DNA of 64,000 bases from Bacillus gaemokensis. Its GTDB lineage: Bacteria; Bacillota; Bacilli; Bacillales; Bacillaceae_G. The translations under genes were made by a program, and so were the position numbers. Of this stretch, positions 46,115 through 55,698 are shown piece by piece (position 1 is the first letter of the stretch; each line of letters begins with the position of its first letter). The notes under the pieces were generated by a model. The model worked only from the letters and a program-made list of their open reading frames with translations. It made no database searches and had not been told where the DNA came from. The stretch lies in NCBI RefSeq assembly GCF_001590835.1, contig NZ_LTAQ01000034.1, positions 131,185 to 195,184 on the forward strand, in the 5' to 3' direction.

Positions 46115-46732
46115 TTAATCCAACAATGTCTCTTTATTCCAATCTTTCATATAAGTAAACATCTCTTTAATTTGCCACTCTGTGTTTCTAGCAACTGACA
46201 TTTCCGGCAGTTCCGTTTCAGCAAAAAAATCTACCGCTTCAGTTTCGATACTTGTTCGTTTCTCTCCCCCAACAATTTCGCAGCCAATAAATATTTTATA
46301 TACATGTGTTGCTGAAGGTGATGGATGATGTTTTTCTTTATCAAATACTGCTAGCAATCGAAAGTGATCCACTTTATAACCAGTTTCTTCCCACACTTCT
46401 TTTGCTGCAACTTCTGTTGGTGTATATCCAACGTCTGCCCATCCACCTGGAAGTGCCCATTTCCCATCACTTTTTTCTTTTACTAACAACAATTTTCCAT
46501 TTTGAAATACAACTGCTCGAATATCTACTTTCGGTGTTTGATAGCCAGTTTCACTTGCAAACAACTTCTCTACTACTTCCCAATCTGTCTTCGTATAATG
46601 TGACATCATAGAAACTGAAAGATCACGTAGTTGTTGAAAACGTTCGATATCATACACATCTTTCGAATACGTTAAACCAGCCTGTGCAATAGCTTGTATT
46701 TGTTTTACCCAATCAACCCATTTTGCCTCCAT
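46115..46732 (-). CDS. NUDIX hydrolase with N-terminal helper domain
   Basis: This 205-residue protein has an N-terminal helical Nudix_hydro_N domain (residues 1-60, WVDWVKQIQAIAQAGLTYSKDVYDIERF). A Nudix box follows near residue 98: GGWADVGYTPTEVAAKEVWEETGY. This two-part plan is known from ADP-ribose or CDP-choline pyrophosphatases of Bacillus. The exact substrate is undecided. It stands alone with ATG after AGGTGAGAAT. Confidence 0.9.
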   Translation of the reverse strand: MEAKWVDWVKQIQAIAQAGLTYSKDVYDIERFQQLRDLSVSMMSHYTKTDWEVVEKLFASETGYQTPKVDIRAVVFQNGKLLLVKEKSDGKWALPGGWADVGYTPTEVAAKEVWEETGYKVDHFRLLAVFDKEKHHPSPSATHVYKIFIGCEIVGGEKRTSIETEAVDFFAETELPEMSVARNTEWQIKEMFTYMKDWNKETLLD

Positions 46733-46944
46733 ATTCTCACCTACCTATTTGAAATTTCTCTAATTCACCACGCTATACCGAAGAGGAGATTAAACATTTT
46801 TTATAAAATGAAGCTTTACTCACCCGAGGGATTCATCCGATATTCCCTATATTAAAATATCGTCACACGAAAGCACGCTGTTGAAAGTTTCACTTCATTA
46901 TATAACAAAAAAAGAGATTGATTGTAAATCAATCTCTTGTCAAA

Positions 46945-48021
46945 CTATGATAATTCATATAGATGTTCGTGTATATATTGACGTCGATTCATTATATATT
47001 GCAAAATCATCTCTGCCTCTTGATCAAAGATGTCTATTTTATCCTTCATATAAGGATCTTGAATGAGATATGGACGTATTAATTCACACATACTCTCTAC
47101 TTTTGGCTTGATAAAAGAAACTGTAAATTTTTCTTCTAAAATTTCTTCGATAATATTACGATATTGCTTTCGAAATACAGGTATATCAAGTATTCTTGCA
47201 CTTAAAGTATTATATCCTTGAATTCTGATGTATTCATGATTTAATGGTCTCCCCTCTACATCTCGCCCCCATGTCGCATCATAATCCCACGGTATCACTT
47301 CAAATAGATTTGTTTCATCATTATGGTACAATGCATAGTTATGAACAAAACCATCAAAGTTTTGAGTCAAAATAACCCCTGCTAACCATCGTAAATATTT
47401 TTCGACATCAAGATAATTCACAATTCCTTTTTCATAATTTTCGCGTGATAGTGAATTTGCCTGATAGACAAATTCACTAAGTTGCTCTTCACTATTTTCA
47501 TTTGCACATTTGAATTCATATCCTGCAAAAAGCTCAGTTTTAACATCTTGATCTCGCTCACTTATTAATGAAAAATTTGCATCATCATCGATTGCATAAT
47601 AAATAGAGCCACTCGGTAAGTTTCTACTTTTTAAAAAGTTTTCATCAACAGATTCTAATTGTAAATATACCCCTTGTATTTGACCATTAATTTTAACGAA
47701 AACATGTTGTGACTTTGGTGAAAGCACTCCTATATCATTAAAAAAATCAAGTGATAACTTGTTTCTAATAAGCGATGGATCTTTAAACTCAGAATTCAAA
47801 TGAAATTCTTTTACACCCTGGAATTGTTTTGGCTTATAAAACATAACATGATATGATTTTTTCTCAAATTTACGAATATGTGCCCCTCGGTAGACAATGT
47901 CAATATCATACTTTCTTTTCCCATACGTTAATTTAGCAGGCACTGGACTATCCGACCAAATGTCTTTCTTTAATTCAACTACGTACATTGGATGAATAAA
48001 AAAATCATAAGAAGGTATCAT
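46945..48021 (-). CDS. cotH: CotH spore protein kinase
   Basis: This 358-residue CotH-fold kinase has [18 protein letters not shown] with the ATP-binding Lys region and [19 protein letters not shown]. It has the catalytic [15 protein letters not shown] and the metal-binding [12 protein letters not shown]. CotH phosphorylates Ser/Thr in Lys-rich coat proteins, for example CotB and CotG in B. subtilis. The divergent gene encodes a repetitive Lys/Cys/Thr protein that fits as substrate. Length equals that of B. subtilis CotH (about 360). Confidence 0.93.
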   Translation of the reverse strand: MIPSYDFFIHPMYVVELKKDIWSDSPVPAKLTYGKRKYDIDIVYRGAHIRKFEKKSYHVMFYKPKQFQGVKEFHLNSEFKDPSLIRNKLSLDFFNDIGVLSPKSQHVFVKINGQIQGVYLQLESVDENFLKSRNLPSGSIYYAIDDDANFSLISERDQDVKTELFAGYEFKCANENSEEQLSEFVYQANSLSRENYEKGIVNYLDVEKYLRWLAGVILTQNFDGFVHNYALYHNDETNLFEVIPWDYDATWGRDVEGRPLNHEYIRIQGYNTLSARILDIPVFRKQYRNIIEEILEEKFTVSFIKPKVESMCELIRPYLIQDPYMKDKIDIFDQEAEMILQYIMNRRQYIHEHLYELS

Positions 48022-48207
48022 ATTTCCTCATCCCCTCTATTTTCTCTCCATTCAATGTATGCGCCTTATTTTGTCCATACATCCGCTATATATCTATTTC
48101 TATAAAAATTAAACTGTTGTCCTATACAGAGAGCAACCTATGTTCATATCATAATTAATGTAAAAAAGAATACCTTTTCATTTCAACAAACGATAAGGAG
48201 GATTTCT

Positions 48208-48759
48208 ATGAAACGCGACATTAGAAAAGCCGTAGAAGAAATCAAAAGCGCGGGGATGGAAGAGTTTTTACATCAAGATCCAAGTACTTTTGATTGTGAT
48301 GATGACTGTTTTTCAAAAAAAGAATGTTCAACAGATTGTAGATGCCCGAGAACAAAATGCACTCGTGTAAAACATTGTACTTTTGTTTCCAAATGTACAC
48401 GTGTGAAAAAATGTACATTTGTTACAAAATGTACACGCGTACGTGTTCAAAAATGGACATTCGTTACAAAGGTTACACGTGTGAAGAAATGTACGTTTGT
48501 TACGAAACGAACTCGTGTAAAAAAATGTACATTTGTTACAAAATGCGTTCGTTTTGAAAAGAAATTTTTCTGGACAAAACGATGTTTCTGTAAAAAATGT
48601 GTTTTCATCCGTGATCACGATAAAAAACCTTGCCATCATTCAGATTGCCATGACGGAAAAGATCATCATTCAGACTGCCATGATTGGAAAGGCCATAAAC
48701 ATTCATTCTGTAAAAATAAAAAATTCGATCACTTCTGGTATAAAAAACGTAATTGCTAG
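48208..48759 (+). CDS. ExsB-like repetitive exosporium/coat protein
   Basis: This 183-residue protein has about six tandem 12-residue repeats of the form CTRVKKCTFVTK (residues 51-124). One copy is expanded to 14 and the last is degenerate. A His/Asp/Cys-rich tail follows (HHSDCHDGKDHHSDCHDW). Thr, Lys and Cys dominate, as in B. anthracis ExsB, which is heavily phosphorylated on Thr. AAGGAGG precedes the ATG by 7 nt. The divergent cotH is its probable kinase. Cysteines suggest cross-linking in the spore surface. Confidence 0.85.
   Translation: MKRDIRKAVEEIKSAGMEEFLHQDPSTFDCDDDCFSKKECSTDCRCPRTKCTRVKHCTFVSKCTRVKKCTFVTKCTRVRVQKWTFVTKVTRVKKCTFVTKRTRVKKCTFVTKCVRFEKKFFWTKRCFCKKCVFIRDHDKKPCHHSDCHDGKDHHSDCHDWKGHKHSFCKNKKFDHFWYKKRNC
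48358..48579 (+). repeat. tandem repeat coding for the CTRVKKCTFVTK units
   Basis: The 36-bp unit is repeated about six times within the ExsB-like gene. Its DNA copies are diverged at synonymous positions, which points to an old and selected repeat. Confidence 0.8.
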
Positions 48760-48790
48760 TTCTTTATACTCTATAGTTAACAGTAAGTGT

Positions 48791-48820
48791 AAAAAGACCG
48801 CATAAGGCGGTCTTTTTTAT
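48791..48820. terminator. bidirectional terminator
   Basis: AAAAGACCGC / GGCGGTCTTTT hairpin lies between the ExsB-like gene and the convergent phosphatase gene. Confidence 0.85.
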
Positions 48821-49434
48821 ACTTGCTGAAAATGACTTATATCGGCAAACTGTTTAACATCAGCCTTTTTATCTTCGAATTCAATGACACTTAGGCTCGC
48901 ACTATGCATAAATGGATCATCCCACACTTTTTCAACAGAAAGACCAGCAAAATGTCCCACAAGTAATTTTGCTGCAGCTGCATGCGATACAATTAGAATA
49001 CTTTCTCCTTGATGTTTTTCTAAAAGAAGATTTACTCCTTCTATGACCCTACTATGTACATCATAAAAATTTTCTCCAGATGCCGAGCAAAAACGATGTG
49101 GTTCATTCCAAAATAAATTTACTTCCTCCGGATATTGCCTTTCCAAATCAGCAAGTGTTTGACCTTCCCAAATTCCCATATTAATCTCGTAAAAGTGCTC
49201 ATCCGCTATAACTGGTATATCTCGGTCCCCTTTAATTAACTCTGCTGTATGAATCGTTCGGTTACTGGGGCTACTATATATTGCATGAAGTGGTATATCC
49301 TTTATACGATCCCCTAATTGCTTTGCCTGTAACATTCCTTTTTCAGTCAAATTCGAGTTCTTTCTTCCTTGCATACGCTTTGCTACATTCCATTCTGTTT
49401 CTCCATGACGTGTTACATACAATGCTGTTTTCAT
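48817..49434 (-). CDS. histidine phosphatase family protein
   Basis: This 205-residue protein has the phosphohistidine motif VTRHGETEWN (His10), substrate residues IYSSPSNRTIHTA and the second His in ILIVSHAAAAKLL. It belongs to the PhoE/GpmB-like branch; substrates are small phosphoesters and cannot be specified. It lies 18 bp after fosB on the same strand and could share its transcript. Confidence 0.9.
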   Translation of the reverse strand: MKTALYVTRHGETEWNVAKRMQGRKNSNLTEKGMLQAKQLGDRIKDIPLHAIYSSPSNRTIHTAELIKGDRDIPVIADEHFYEINMGIWEGQTLADLERQYPEEVNLFWNEPHRFCSASGENFYDVHSRVIEGVNLLLEKHQGESILIVSHAAAAKLLVGHFAGLSVEKVWDDPFMHSASLSVIEFEDKKADVKQFADISHFQQV

Positions 49435-49452
49435 TCGTCTCCTCCTCTGTAC

Positions 49453-49872
49453 TCATTCATAAAATTCCATATGCGGCTTTGCTTCCTTATAATAATTTAA
49501 GCGATTCTGCAATGTACCTGAATGGAATTCAAACTTATGTCCATCTGGATCAATAAAATAAATAGACTGACAATCTCTCACATCACGTTCTCTTCCTTGT
49601 AAAATATGAACTTTATTGTCTTCTAGTCTCTGTAGTAATTTTTCAAAGTCCTCTCGTGCAACAGAAAATGCAAGATGTGTATATGACTGATGAATCTCAT
49701 CTCTTGGAATATCTACTTCTTCATTGAGCGCTACCCACATTCCGCATATATCAAAATATGCAAGTTTCCTTCCTCTTACTAATAAGCTTCCCTCTAGTAC
49801 GGTCTTATAAAACTGAATAGATTTTTCTAAATTTGAAACCGAAAAACAAAGATGGTTCACACCGTTTATCAA
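49453..49872 (-). CDS. fosB: FosB fosfomycin bacillithiol transferase
   Basis: This 139-residue vicinal-oxygen-chelate protein has metal ligands His7, His66 and Glu115 and the conserved Cys9 in [28 protein letters not shown] and [24 protein letters not shown] match chromosomal FosB of B. cereus closely. It opens the fosfomycin epoxide with bacillithiol. It is a core gene of this group rather than an acquired cassette. A SD of AGGAGGACTAG type precedes the ATG. Confidence 0.95.
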   Translation of the reverse strand: MINGVNHLCFSVSNLEKSIQFYKTVLEGSLLVRGRKLAYFDICGMWVALNEEVDIPRDEIHQSYTHLAFSVAREDFEKLLQRLEDNKVHILQGRERDVRDCQSIYFIDPDGHKFEFHSGTLQNRLNYYKEAKPHMEFYE

Positions 49873-49929
49873 AACTAGTCCTCCTTACATAGTAAAAGAT
49901 GAGTGAAAATTCACCCATCTTTTATTTTA

Positions 49930-51591
49930 CTACTTTTTTGTAACATAAGCCCATTTATAACTAAAATCTCCACCAAATGTATGATTCGCAATTCCTTTTA
50001 CATATGTTTTCTCTAAATATGCTGTACTTTGTTGATAAGTAGGTGAAATCGCTGCATCTTCCCCAATTAAGATTTTTTCAGCTTCAGCAAGTGCTTTCCA
50101 ACGCGCTGCGTCGTCTTTTAACAATTCGCCTTTCGATTTAGCAACTAATTCATCATATTTCGGATTTGAATAGGCCATTTCGTTAAATGAACTTCCTGTA
50201 ATAAACATATCAATATACGTCATTGGATCTGGATAATCTGGACTCCAAGCTGATAATGAAAACTCATATTGCAATTTCTTCTCTAAATCTAATTTTTGTT
50301 TATACGGTTGTTGTTTCAAATTCACTTTAATACCAGGTAAGTTTTTCTCAAGCTCTTCTTTAATAAAGTCGCCCACTTTCTTCCGGCTACCATTATCATC
50401 ATTTAGTAATTCTACCGTTATTGTCTCTTGACCCAGTTCTTTTTTCGCTTCTTCCCATAATTTTTTTGCTTTTTCCGCATTATTTTTACTATCTCGGAAG
50501 TTTTTGTTTACAGTACGGAAATCCTTACCATCAGGTCCCGTTGTGAACTTTTCTGGTACTAAGAAATACGCTGGTAAAGAACCATCATTTAAAATAACAT
50601 TTGCAATTCCTTTTTTATCATAAGCTAAATCAATTGCTTCGCGTACTTTTTGATTTTTAAATGTTGCATTTTGTTGGTTAAAACGTAGAAAATACATACG
50701 TGGATCTAATTTCGTTTTGAATTCATCTGGTTTACTCTTTTTGTATTTATCAATAAACTCTGAACTTAAAATGACACGATCTGCTTGATCACCATCATAT
50801 AAGTTTACACCTGTACTCGTTTCTTTTACGACACTCACATTAATTTCTTCTAGTTTCACAGCACCTTTATCCCAGTAATTCGGATTTTTCTTTAATTGAT
50901 AGCTCTGTTCATGTTTCCACTCATTTAACGTAAAAGGTCCATTGTATAAAACTTTGTCAGCCTCTAGTGCATACTTATCTCCTTGTTCTTTTAAAAATTT
51001 CTCATTTAAAGGAAAAAATGTTGGAAACGATGTAAGCTCGAGAAAATACGGTGCTGGTTGCTCTAGTTCTACTACTAATGTTTTGTCATCTTTTGCTTTT
51101 ACACCTAATTGATCTAGTGGCAATTCTCCTTTATTAACCTTTTGTGCATTTTTTACATCAAATAAAATAAATGCATATTCAGCAGCTGTTGCTTTATCAA
51201 GGGCACGTTGCCAACCATATACAAAATCTTGTGCACGAACTGGTTCACCATTCGACCACTTTGCATCTCGCAATTCAAAAGTATATGTTTTCTTATCGTC
51301 ACTAATCTTCACATCTTTCGCCATACCTGGAGCTGGTTTATTATCTTTATCTAATCGATATAAACCTTCCATTGCATTTACAAATACACGAAAGGACACT
51401 GAATCTGTTGATTTTGACGTGTCCATCGAAGGGATTTCTGCCGCTTCTAGTAAGTTTAGTACTTGTTTATCAGCTATCCCCTTACCTGTGTCTTTTTTTG
51501 TTGTTGACACCTTTTCACCATTTCCACAACCTGCGACGAACACACTTGTTGATAATGCAAGTACAGCAAACATTGGAATCTTTTTCTTCAT
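49930..51591 (-). CDS. oligopeptide ABC transporter substrate-binding lipoprotein
   Basis: This 553-residue OppA-family protein has a signal peptide and lipobox VFVAGC (Cys about 22) and the SBP_bac_5 core (YRLDKDNKPAPGMAKDVKISDDKKTYTFELRDAKWSNGEPVRAQDFVYGWQRALD). Start ATG 51591 follows GGAGGGAAG. No oppBCDF genes are adjacent, so it is one of the many orphan OppA paralogues of this group and probably feeds a shared permease. Confidence 0.92.
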   Translation of the reverse strand: MKKKIPMFAVLALSTSVFVAGCGNGEKVSTTKKDTGKGIADKQVLNLLEAAEIPSMDTSKSTDSVSFRVFVNAMEGLYRLDKDNKPAPGMAKDVKISDDKKTYTFELRDAKWSNGEPVRAQDFVYGWQRALDKATAAEYAFILFDVKNAQKVNKGELPLDQLGVKAKDDKTLVVELEQPAPYFLELTSFPTFFPLNEKFLKEQGDKYALEADKVLYNGPFTLNEWKHEQSYQLKKNPNYWDKGAVKLEEINVSVVKETSTGVNLYDGDQADRVILSSEFIDKYKKSKPDEFKTKLDPRMYFLRFNQQNATFKNQKVREAIDLAYDKKGIANVILNDGSLPAYFLVPEKFTTGPDGKDFRTVNKNFRDSKNNAEKAKKLWEEAKKELGQETITVELLNDDNGSRKKVGDFIKEELEKNLPGIKVNLKQQPYKQKLDLEKKLQYEFSLSAWSPDYPDPMTYIDMFITGSSFNEMAYSNPKYDELVAKSKGELLKDDAARWKALAEAEKILIGEDAAISPTYQQSTAYLEKTYVKGIANHTFGGDFSYKWAYVTKK

Positions 51592-51729
51592 TCTTTCTTC
51601 CCTCCAGTCTATATGTATACAGTAAAGCATGTATGATACATATTATACAAAAGATTCTGATTATTTTAAATATTTTATTTTAGTAAATAAAAAAGAAACA
51701 AATGAAAACGTTACTTTTTCATTTGTTTC

Positions 51730-52674
51730 TTACAACATTTCTTTCTTATCATCCCTTTGTAATCCATCATCTAATTCAAAAGGATTTTGAATGCGGAATA
51801 CCTCTTCCATCATTTTTAAAAATCCTTTTTCACTTTGCGGTTCACCATTAACAGTAAAAGAATACGGTTCAATTTCATGCAATTGATAATCCACAACAAA
51901 TTGAATCACAATTTGTTCCCGTGTCATCCCACTTCTATATCCATGAAATTCAACTAACTCTACTCCATCTGTTCCACGGTAATAAACCCATCCTGGTTGT
52001 TGGAAATACTGCTCAAATGCTTCACCAATAGAAAAGAAAGGATATTCATATAAGGAACTCGTGCGTACTTTTCGAATAACATCTTGATCTGTCGGAAAGA
52101 AAAAGTGACTCATAAATATAGCAGCAGCTGTCAAAAGAGTAACAATTGCCGCTCCTATTTTACTTGTTCCGCCACTATCACGAATTAAATAGTTTTCTAC
52201 AGACTTATTCTTAACTCCTTTTGCTTTTATCTGGTATATTTTACGCTCTGCAAATTGATAGTATAGACCATTAGCAAAAATCCCTATCCCTATCATCATT
52301 AAAATAAGCAATAGAAACGTAAGTGGGGCCATATTTATGATTGGGAGCGCTACATTAAATCCCATGTAATAAGAAAATGCATCACAAGCTACTAATAAAA
52401 TTACAAACAAAAATGCAGGTAAGTAATACTTACGGTATCCAAACCATCCAGCATTAAAAATAGCAGCCCATCCATTCCAACTCCACCTTGCTATTCGTAT
52501 CCTTTCTTTCTCCCATTTTCTTTTAAAATATAGATAATGTCCTCCGACATATTGTTCCATGTCTTTTTCGATTGATGAGATCTCCTCTTTTGTTTCGTTA
52601 TGTAGCATTTTCTGACAATCTTCACAATTAAGTTGACCGTCAAAACAAGGATTCCCACAATTTATACAATGCAA
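51730..52674 (-). CDS. membrane protein with N-terminal zinc ribbon and DUF2628-like region
   Basis: This 314-residue protein starts with HCINCGNPC and NCEDCQ, a four-cysteine zinc ribbon. Two to four helices follow (about residues 80-150 and 175-195) with FNAGWFGYRKYYLPAF as in DUF2628, then a C-terminal soluble domain. Start TTG 52674 was chosen because AGAGGG is at the right distance; a GTG 18 bp upstream is the alternative. Function unknown. Confidence 0.75.
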   Translation of the reverse strand: MHCINCGNPCFDGQLNCEDCQKMLHNETKEEISSIEKDMEQYVGGHYLYFKRKWEKERIRIARWSWNGWAAIFNAGWFGYRKYYLPAFLFVILLVACDAFSYYMGFNVALPIINMAPLTFLLLILMMIGIGIFANGLYYQFAERKIYQIKAKGVKNKSVENYLIRDSGGTSKIGAAIVTLLTAAAIFMSHFFFPTDQDVIRKVRTSSLYEYPFFSIGEAFEQYFQQPGWVYYRGTDGVELVEFHGYRSGMTREQIVIQFVVDYQLHEIEPYSFTVNGEPQSEKGFLKMMEEVFRIQNPFELDDGLQRDDKKEML

Positions 52675-52720
52675 ACTAATCCCTCTTTCCACGATTTATC
52701 CCGTACTGATGATCTCGTCC

Positions 52721-53173
52721 TTATTTCAAAATCCCCTCATGTTTTAACAACCATTCTTTCCGCCATAAGCCTCCTGCATAACCAACAAGCTTGCCACTTT
52801 TACCAATAACTCGATGACACGGAACAATAATTGAAATAGGATTTCGACTGTTTGCTCCACCTATTGCGCGCGCAGCCTTTATATTCCCAACCTTTTCTGC
52901 AATCTCTAAATAGGACACACTCACACCGTATGGAATCGTATAAAGCGCATCCCAGACACTCTTTTGAAAGGACGTTCCATCTGCTGATAACGGAACTGAA
53001 AATTCAGTTCTTTCCCCGTGGAAATATTCATCTAATTCAGCTAAACACCGCTCTACAATTTCATTCTTACTTTCTTCTTTTCGTTCCTCCACAAATATAA
53101 CTGACGTAATCCCTTTATCGTTTGCCGTAATTTCAAGTAAGCCTAATTCACTTTCATAATAAGCTCGATACAT
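52721..53173 (-). CDS. ogt: methylated-DNA-protein-cysteine methyltransferase
   Basis: This 150-residue protein has the alkyl acceptor motif PCHRVIGKSGKLVGYAGG and the helix-turn-helix RAIGGANSRNP. It removes methyl groups from O6-methylguanine in a suicide reaction. The length is typical of Ogt-type proteins without an Ada domain. It stands 29 bp upstream of the zinc-ribbon protein's in-frame GTG and may share its transcript. Confidence 0.93.
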   Translation of the reverse strand: MYRAYYESELGLLEITANDKGITSVIFVEERKEESKNEIVERCLAELDEYFHGERTEFSVPLSADGTSFQKSVWDALYTIPYGVSVSYLEIAEKVGNIKAARAIGGANSRNPISIIVPCHRVIGKSGKLVGYAGGLWRKEWLLKHEGILK

Positions 53174-53305
53174 GCTCTATCCCCCAATTTGGTTTATATT
53201 CGTAATTGTAACATGAATGAACATTTTTTTGAGAATAAGCGTTTCATTATGGAAACAAAATTGATAATGATACAATGAAAGAAACTGCAATAAGGAGGAA
53301 TTATT

Positions 53306-54346
53306 TTGAACTATCAACTTTTTTCACCTTATACAATAAAAGGCATTACGTTAAAAAATCGTATTGTTATGTCACCTATGTGCATGTATTCAGTAGAAAA
53401 GGAAGATGGAAAGGTAACAAATTTTCATCATATTCATTATGGAACGCGGGCAGCTGGCCAAGTTGGTCTCATTATGCTTGAAGCAACAGCTGTTGCACCT
53501 GAAGGGCGTATTTCTAATAAAGATTTAGGGATTTGGAGTAATGAACACATTGAAGGATTACAAAAAACAGTATCGTTCATTCATGAAAATGGTGCAAAGG
53601 CAGCTATTCAATTAGCCCATGCTGGACGAAAAGCTGAATTACATACAGATGCTCTAGCCCCTTCATCCATTCCATTTCATGATGGGATGAAAACCCCATT
53701 AGAAATGAGTAAACTTCAAATCCAAGAAACAATTGCAGCTTTCCAAGATGGAGCATTTCGTTCCAAGCAAGCAGGATTCGATATCATTGAACTACACGGC
53801 GCACATGGTTATCTGATTAATGAATTTCTGTCTCCTCTATCTAACAAACGCACTGATGAATATGGAGGTTCTCCAGAAAATCGTTACCGTTTCTTAAGAG
53901 AAATTATTGACGCTGTAAATGAAGTATGGAATGGACCTTTATTCGTTCGTATTTCTGCAAATGACTATCACCCTGAAGGATTGACAGTACATGATTATGT
54001 ACAATTCGCACAGTGGATGAAGGAACAGGGCGTAGATGTCATTGATTGTAGTTCTGGCGCAGTTGTACCAGCTCATATCGACGTTTATCCCGGTTATCAA
54101 GTTGAATATGCAAAACATATCAAAGAACACGTTCACATTGCGACAGGAGCAGTTGGGTTAATTACAAGCGGTCTACACGCAGAGCAAATTTTGAAAAATA
54201 ATGAAGCTGATTTAATTTTTATTGGTCGTGAACTACTTCGGAATCCATACTTCCCAAGAACAGCTGCCAATGAGCTCGGCTTTGAACTACAAGAACCATA
54301 CCAATACAGTCGTGCTCCTGGTAAAATAGCAAACACTACGAAATAA
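53306..54346 (+). CDS. namA: NADPH dehydrogenase NamA (YqjM, old yellow enzyme family)
   Basis: This 346-residue FMN enzyme has the YqjM signature VMSPMCMYS with the redox-tuning Cys, [13 protein letters not shown], and the catalytic [27 protein letters not shown]. It reduces enones and nitro compounds with NADPH. Start TTG with AAGGAGG 8 nt upstream. It is monocistronic. YqjM in B. subtilis is 338 residues and shares the C-terminal YQYSRAPG end. Confidence 0.94.
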   Translation: MNYQLFSPYTIKGITLKNRIVMSPMCMYSVEKEDGKVTNFHHIHYGTRAAGQVGLIMLEATAVAPEGRISNKDLGIWSNEHIEGLQKTVSFIHENGAKAAIQLAHAGRKAELHTDALAPSSIPFHDGMKTPLEMSKLQIQETIAAFQDGAFRSKQAGFDIIELHGAHGYLINEFLSPLSNKRTDEYGGSPENRYRFLREIIDAVNEVWNGPLFVRISANDYHPEGLTVHDYVQFAQWMKEQGVDVIDCSSGAVVPAHIDVYPGYQVEYAKHIKEHVHIATGAVGLITSGLHAEQILKNNEADLIFIGRELLRNPYFPRTAANELGFELQEPYQYSRAPGKIANTTK

Positions 54347-54369
54347 TAAATAACATTAAGTATAACTTT

Positions 54370-54460
54370 AATCAGTGAGGGTTTTCTTCATCTCCCATCT
54401 AACTTCTTTACTTTCGCCGAATTTTGAGGTGAGGGGATAATCGCCCTCGAATAGTGGGAT
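54370..54460. repeat. possible B. cereus-group intergenic repeat (bcr-like)
   Basis: AATCAGTGAGGG followed by a GTTTTCTTCATCTCCC stretch resembles dispersed intergenic repeats of the B. cereus group, in which the GTG-rich arm is mirrored. The mirrored arm is degraded here. I cannot confirm the family without a genome-wide comparison. Confidence 0.3.
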
Positions 54461-54465
54461 AAAAC

Positions 54466-54497
54466 AAAAACGAGAAGGCATCTTCCTTCTCGTTTTT
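54466..54497. terminator. bidirectional terminator
   Basis: AAAAACGAGAAGG and CCTTCTCGTTTTT form a 13-bp perfect stem between namA and the convergent oxidoreductase gene. Confidence 0.88.
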
Positions 54498-54498
54498 G

Positions 54499-55158
54499 TT
54501 ATTTCATCGCTGCAATCTCTGTTGAATTGTAAATATGAACACCAGACTCTTCACGAAGTGCCGCTAAATACATTCCTTTTGCAACTTGTTCAGCTGTAAT
54601 CGGTTTATACTTTTTAAAAGTACCGTTAAATACGAATGGTAAAACTCCAGATATCTTTTCTGCCATTCTCTCTCCAAAACGAAATTCTTCTCGATCTCCT
54701 AACAATAAAGACGGTCTAAATATATGGATTCCACCAATGACTAACTTTTGAAGCTCTTCCTCCATTCTTCCTTTTACTTGTGAATAGAAGAAAAGAGATT
54801 TTGAATTTGCCCCCATAGAAGAGATAACAAGGAAATTTTGTACGCCTTGTTTTTCTGCCAAGCAGGCTGCTCGTACCGTATATTCATAATCTACTTTTTT
54901 AAAATTTGCTTTCGTTTTTGCTTTCTTAATTGTTGTTCCTAAACAACTAAACACATCATCCACAGCAAAAAATTCTTTATACTCTTCTAATATCGAAAAA
55001 TCTACTTGTTTTTGTTGTAATTTCTCATGCTCCCATTGCAGCGGTTTCCTTACAAAAACCATAACCGAATCATAGTAATCTGAGTCAAGTAATAGCTGCG
55101 TCACTTCTTGTCCAACTAAACCACTTGCACCGAGTACTAACGCTGTTCGTTTGTTCAT
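54499..55158 (-). CDS. NAD(P)-binding oxidoreductase (HTATIP2-like SDR)
   Basis: This 219-residue Rossmann protein has VLGASGLVGQEVTQLLL, VFSCLGTTIKKA and ISSMGANSKSLFFYSQVKGRMEEEL, the last giving Ser and YxxxK in correct register. It is related to HTATIP2/CC3 and bacterial nucleoside-diphosphate-sugar epimerase-like proteins; substrate unknown. It is single, with its own terminator. Confidence 0.87.
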   Translation of the reverse strand: MNKRTALVLGASGLVGQEVTQLLLDSDYYDSVMVFVRKPLQWEHEKLQQKQVDFSILEEYKEFFAVDDVFSCLGTTIKKAKTKANFKKVDYEYTVRAACLAEKQGVQNFLVISSMGANSKSLFFYSQVKGRMEEELQKLVIGGIHIFRPSLLLGDREEFRFGERMAEKISGVLPFVFNGTFKKYKPITAEQVAKGMYLAALREESGVHIYNSTEIAAMK

Positions 55159-55244
55159 GTATTTTTATACCTCTTTATCTACTTTTATCCCGTCTGAACG
55201 GGCAGTGTGACTCCCACTTGTGAGAGTTTCCTTTATCTTATCAT

Positions 55245-55280
55245 AAGCAAAGCACTATGCGTGATGCAAGTGCTTTGCTT
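55245..55280 (-). other. 11-bp stem-loop overlapping the stop codon of a small membrane protein gene
   Basis: AAGCAAAGCAC and its complement are separated by 14 nt. No T-run follows on the minus strand, so terminator activity is uncertain. Confidence 0.45.
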
Positions 55281-55431
55281 ACTCTTCTTTCTTTTCTTTT
55301 TCTGTTGGTAATTTTGTTATCATTGTAGAATCACCTAGATTACTGATTAATGTCTTTAGAAAAATTAAAACACATGTTAATGGTAAAACTATCGCTAATA
55401 CTAAAAGGATTGCTTCCATTAAGTAATCCAA
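55279..55431 (-). CDS. 50-residue membrane protein
   Basis: The TTG start at 55431, with AGGGGATGAGAGA upstream, opens a 50-codon gene. It encodes an N-terminal hydrophobic helix (MEAILLVLAIVLPLTCVLIFL) and a charged tail ending PTEKEKKEE. The composition and ribosome site support a real product. No known family. A stem-loop covers its stop codon. Confidence 0.6.
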   Translation of the reverse strand: MDYLMEAILLVLAIVLPLTCVLIFLKTLISNLGDSTMITKLPTEKEKKEE

Positions 55432-55543
55432 TCTCTCATCCCCTTTTTATACCCTCTACCCCAATATATGAAAGCAATGTTGTCACATATGCAACAATCA
55501 TAAAAATTAACACCGTTCTTTTTGACAAATTTATAACAAAAAC

Positions 55544-55564
55544 AAATCGGAATGATTATTATTT
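55544..55564 (+). promoter_or_regulatory. Zur-type operator
   Basis: The 21-bp site AAATCGGAATGATTATTATTT agrees at 18 of 21 positions with the Bacillus Zur box (AAATCGTAATNATTACGATTT, N counted as a match). It ends 1 bp before the -35 box of the zinc lipoprotein gene, a position suited to zinc-dependent repression. Confidence 0.7.
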
Positions 55565-55565
55565 A

Positions 55566-55594
55566 TTGCAACTTCCGTAAAGATATATTATACT
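55566..55594 (+). promoter_or_regulatory. SigA-type promoter of the zinc-binding lipoprotein gene
   Basis: TTGCAA (55566-55571) and TATACT (55589-55594) are separated by exactly 17 bp, directly after the Zur-like site. Confidence 0.7.
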
Positions 55595-55698
55595 AAGTTC
55601 GCGAACTAAAACGTAATTATTCCGTTTTGCAAAAAAAGATACTTTCTTCTTAATTTGGAGAGAATAGACTTGGAAAAGATAGAAAAGAGGAGAATTAT

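Noticed and set aside
53262-53280. TGATAATGATACAAT before namA, resembling a Fur box
   Set aside because: The second half-site does not match, and NamA has no iron link.
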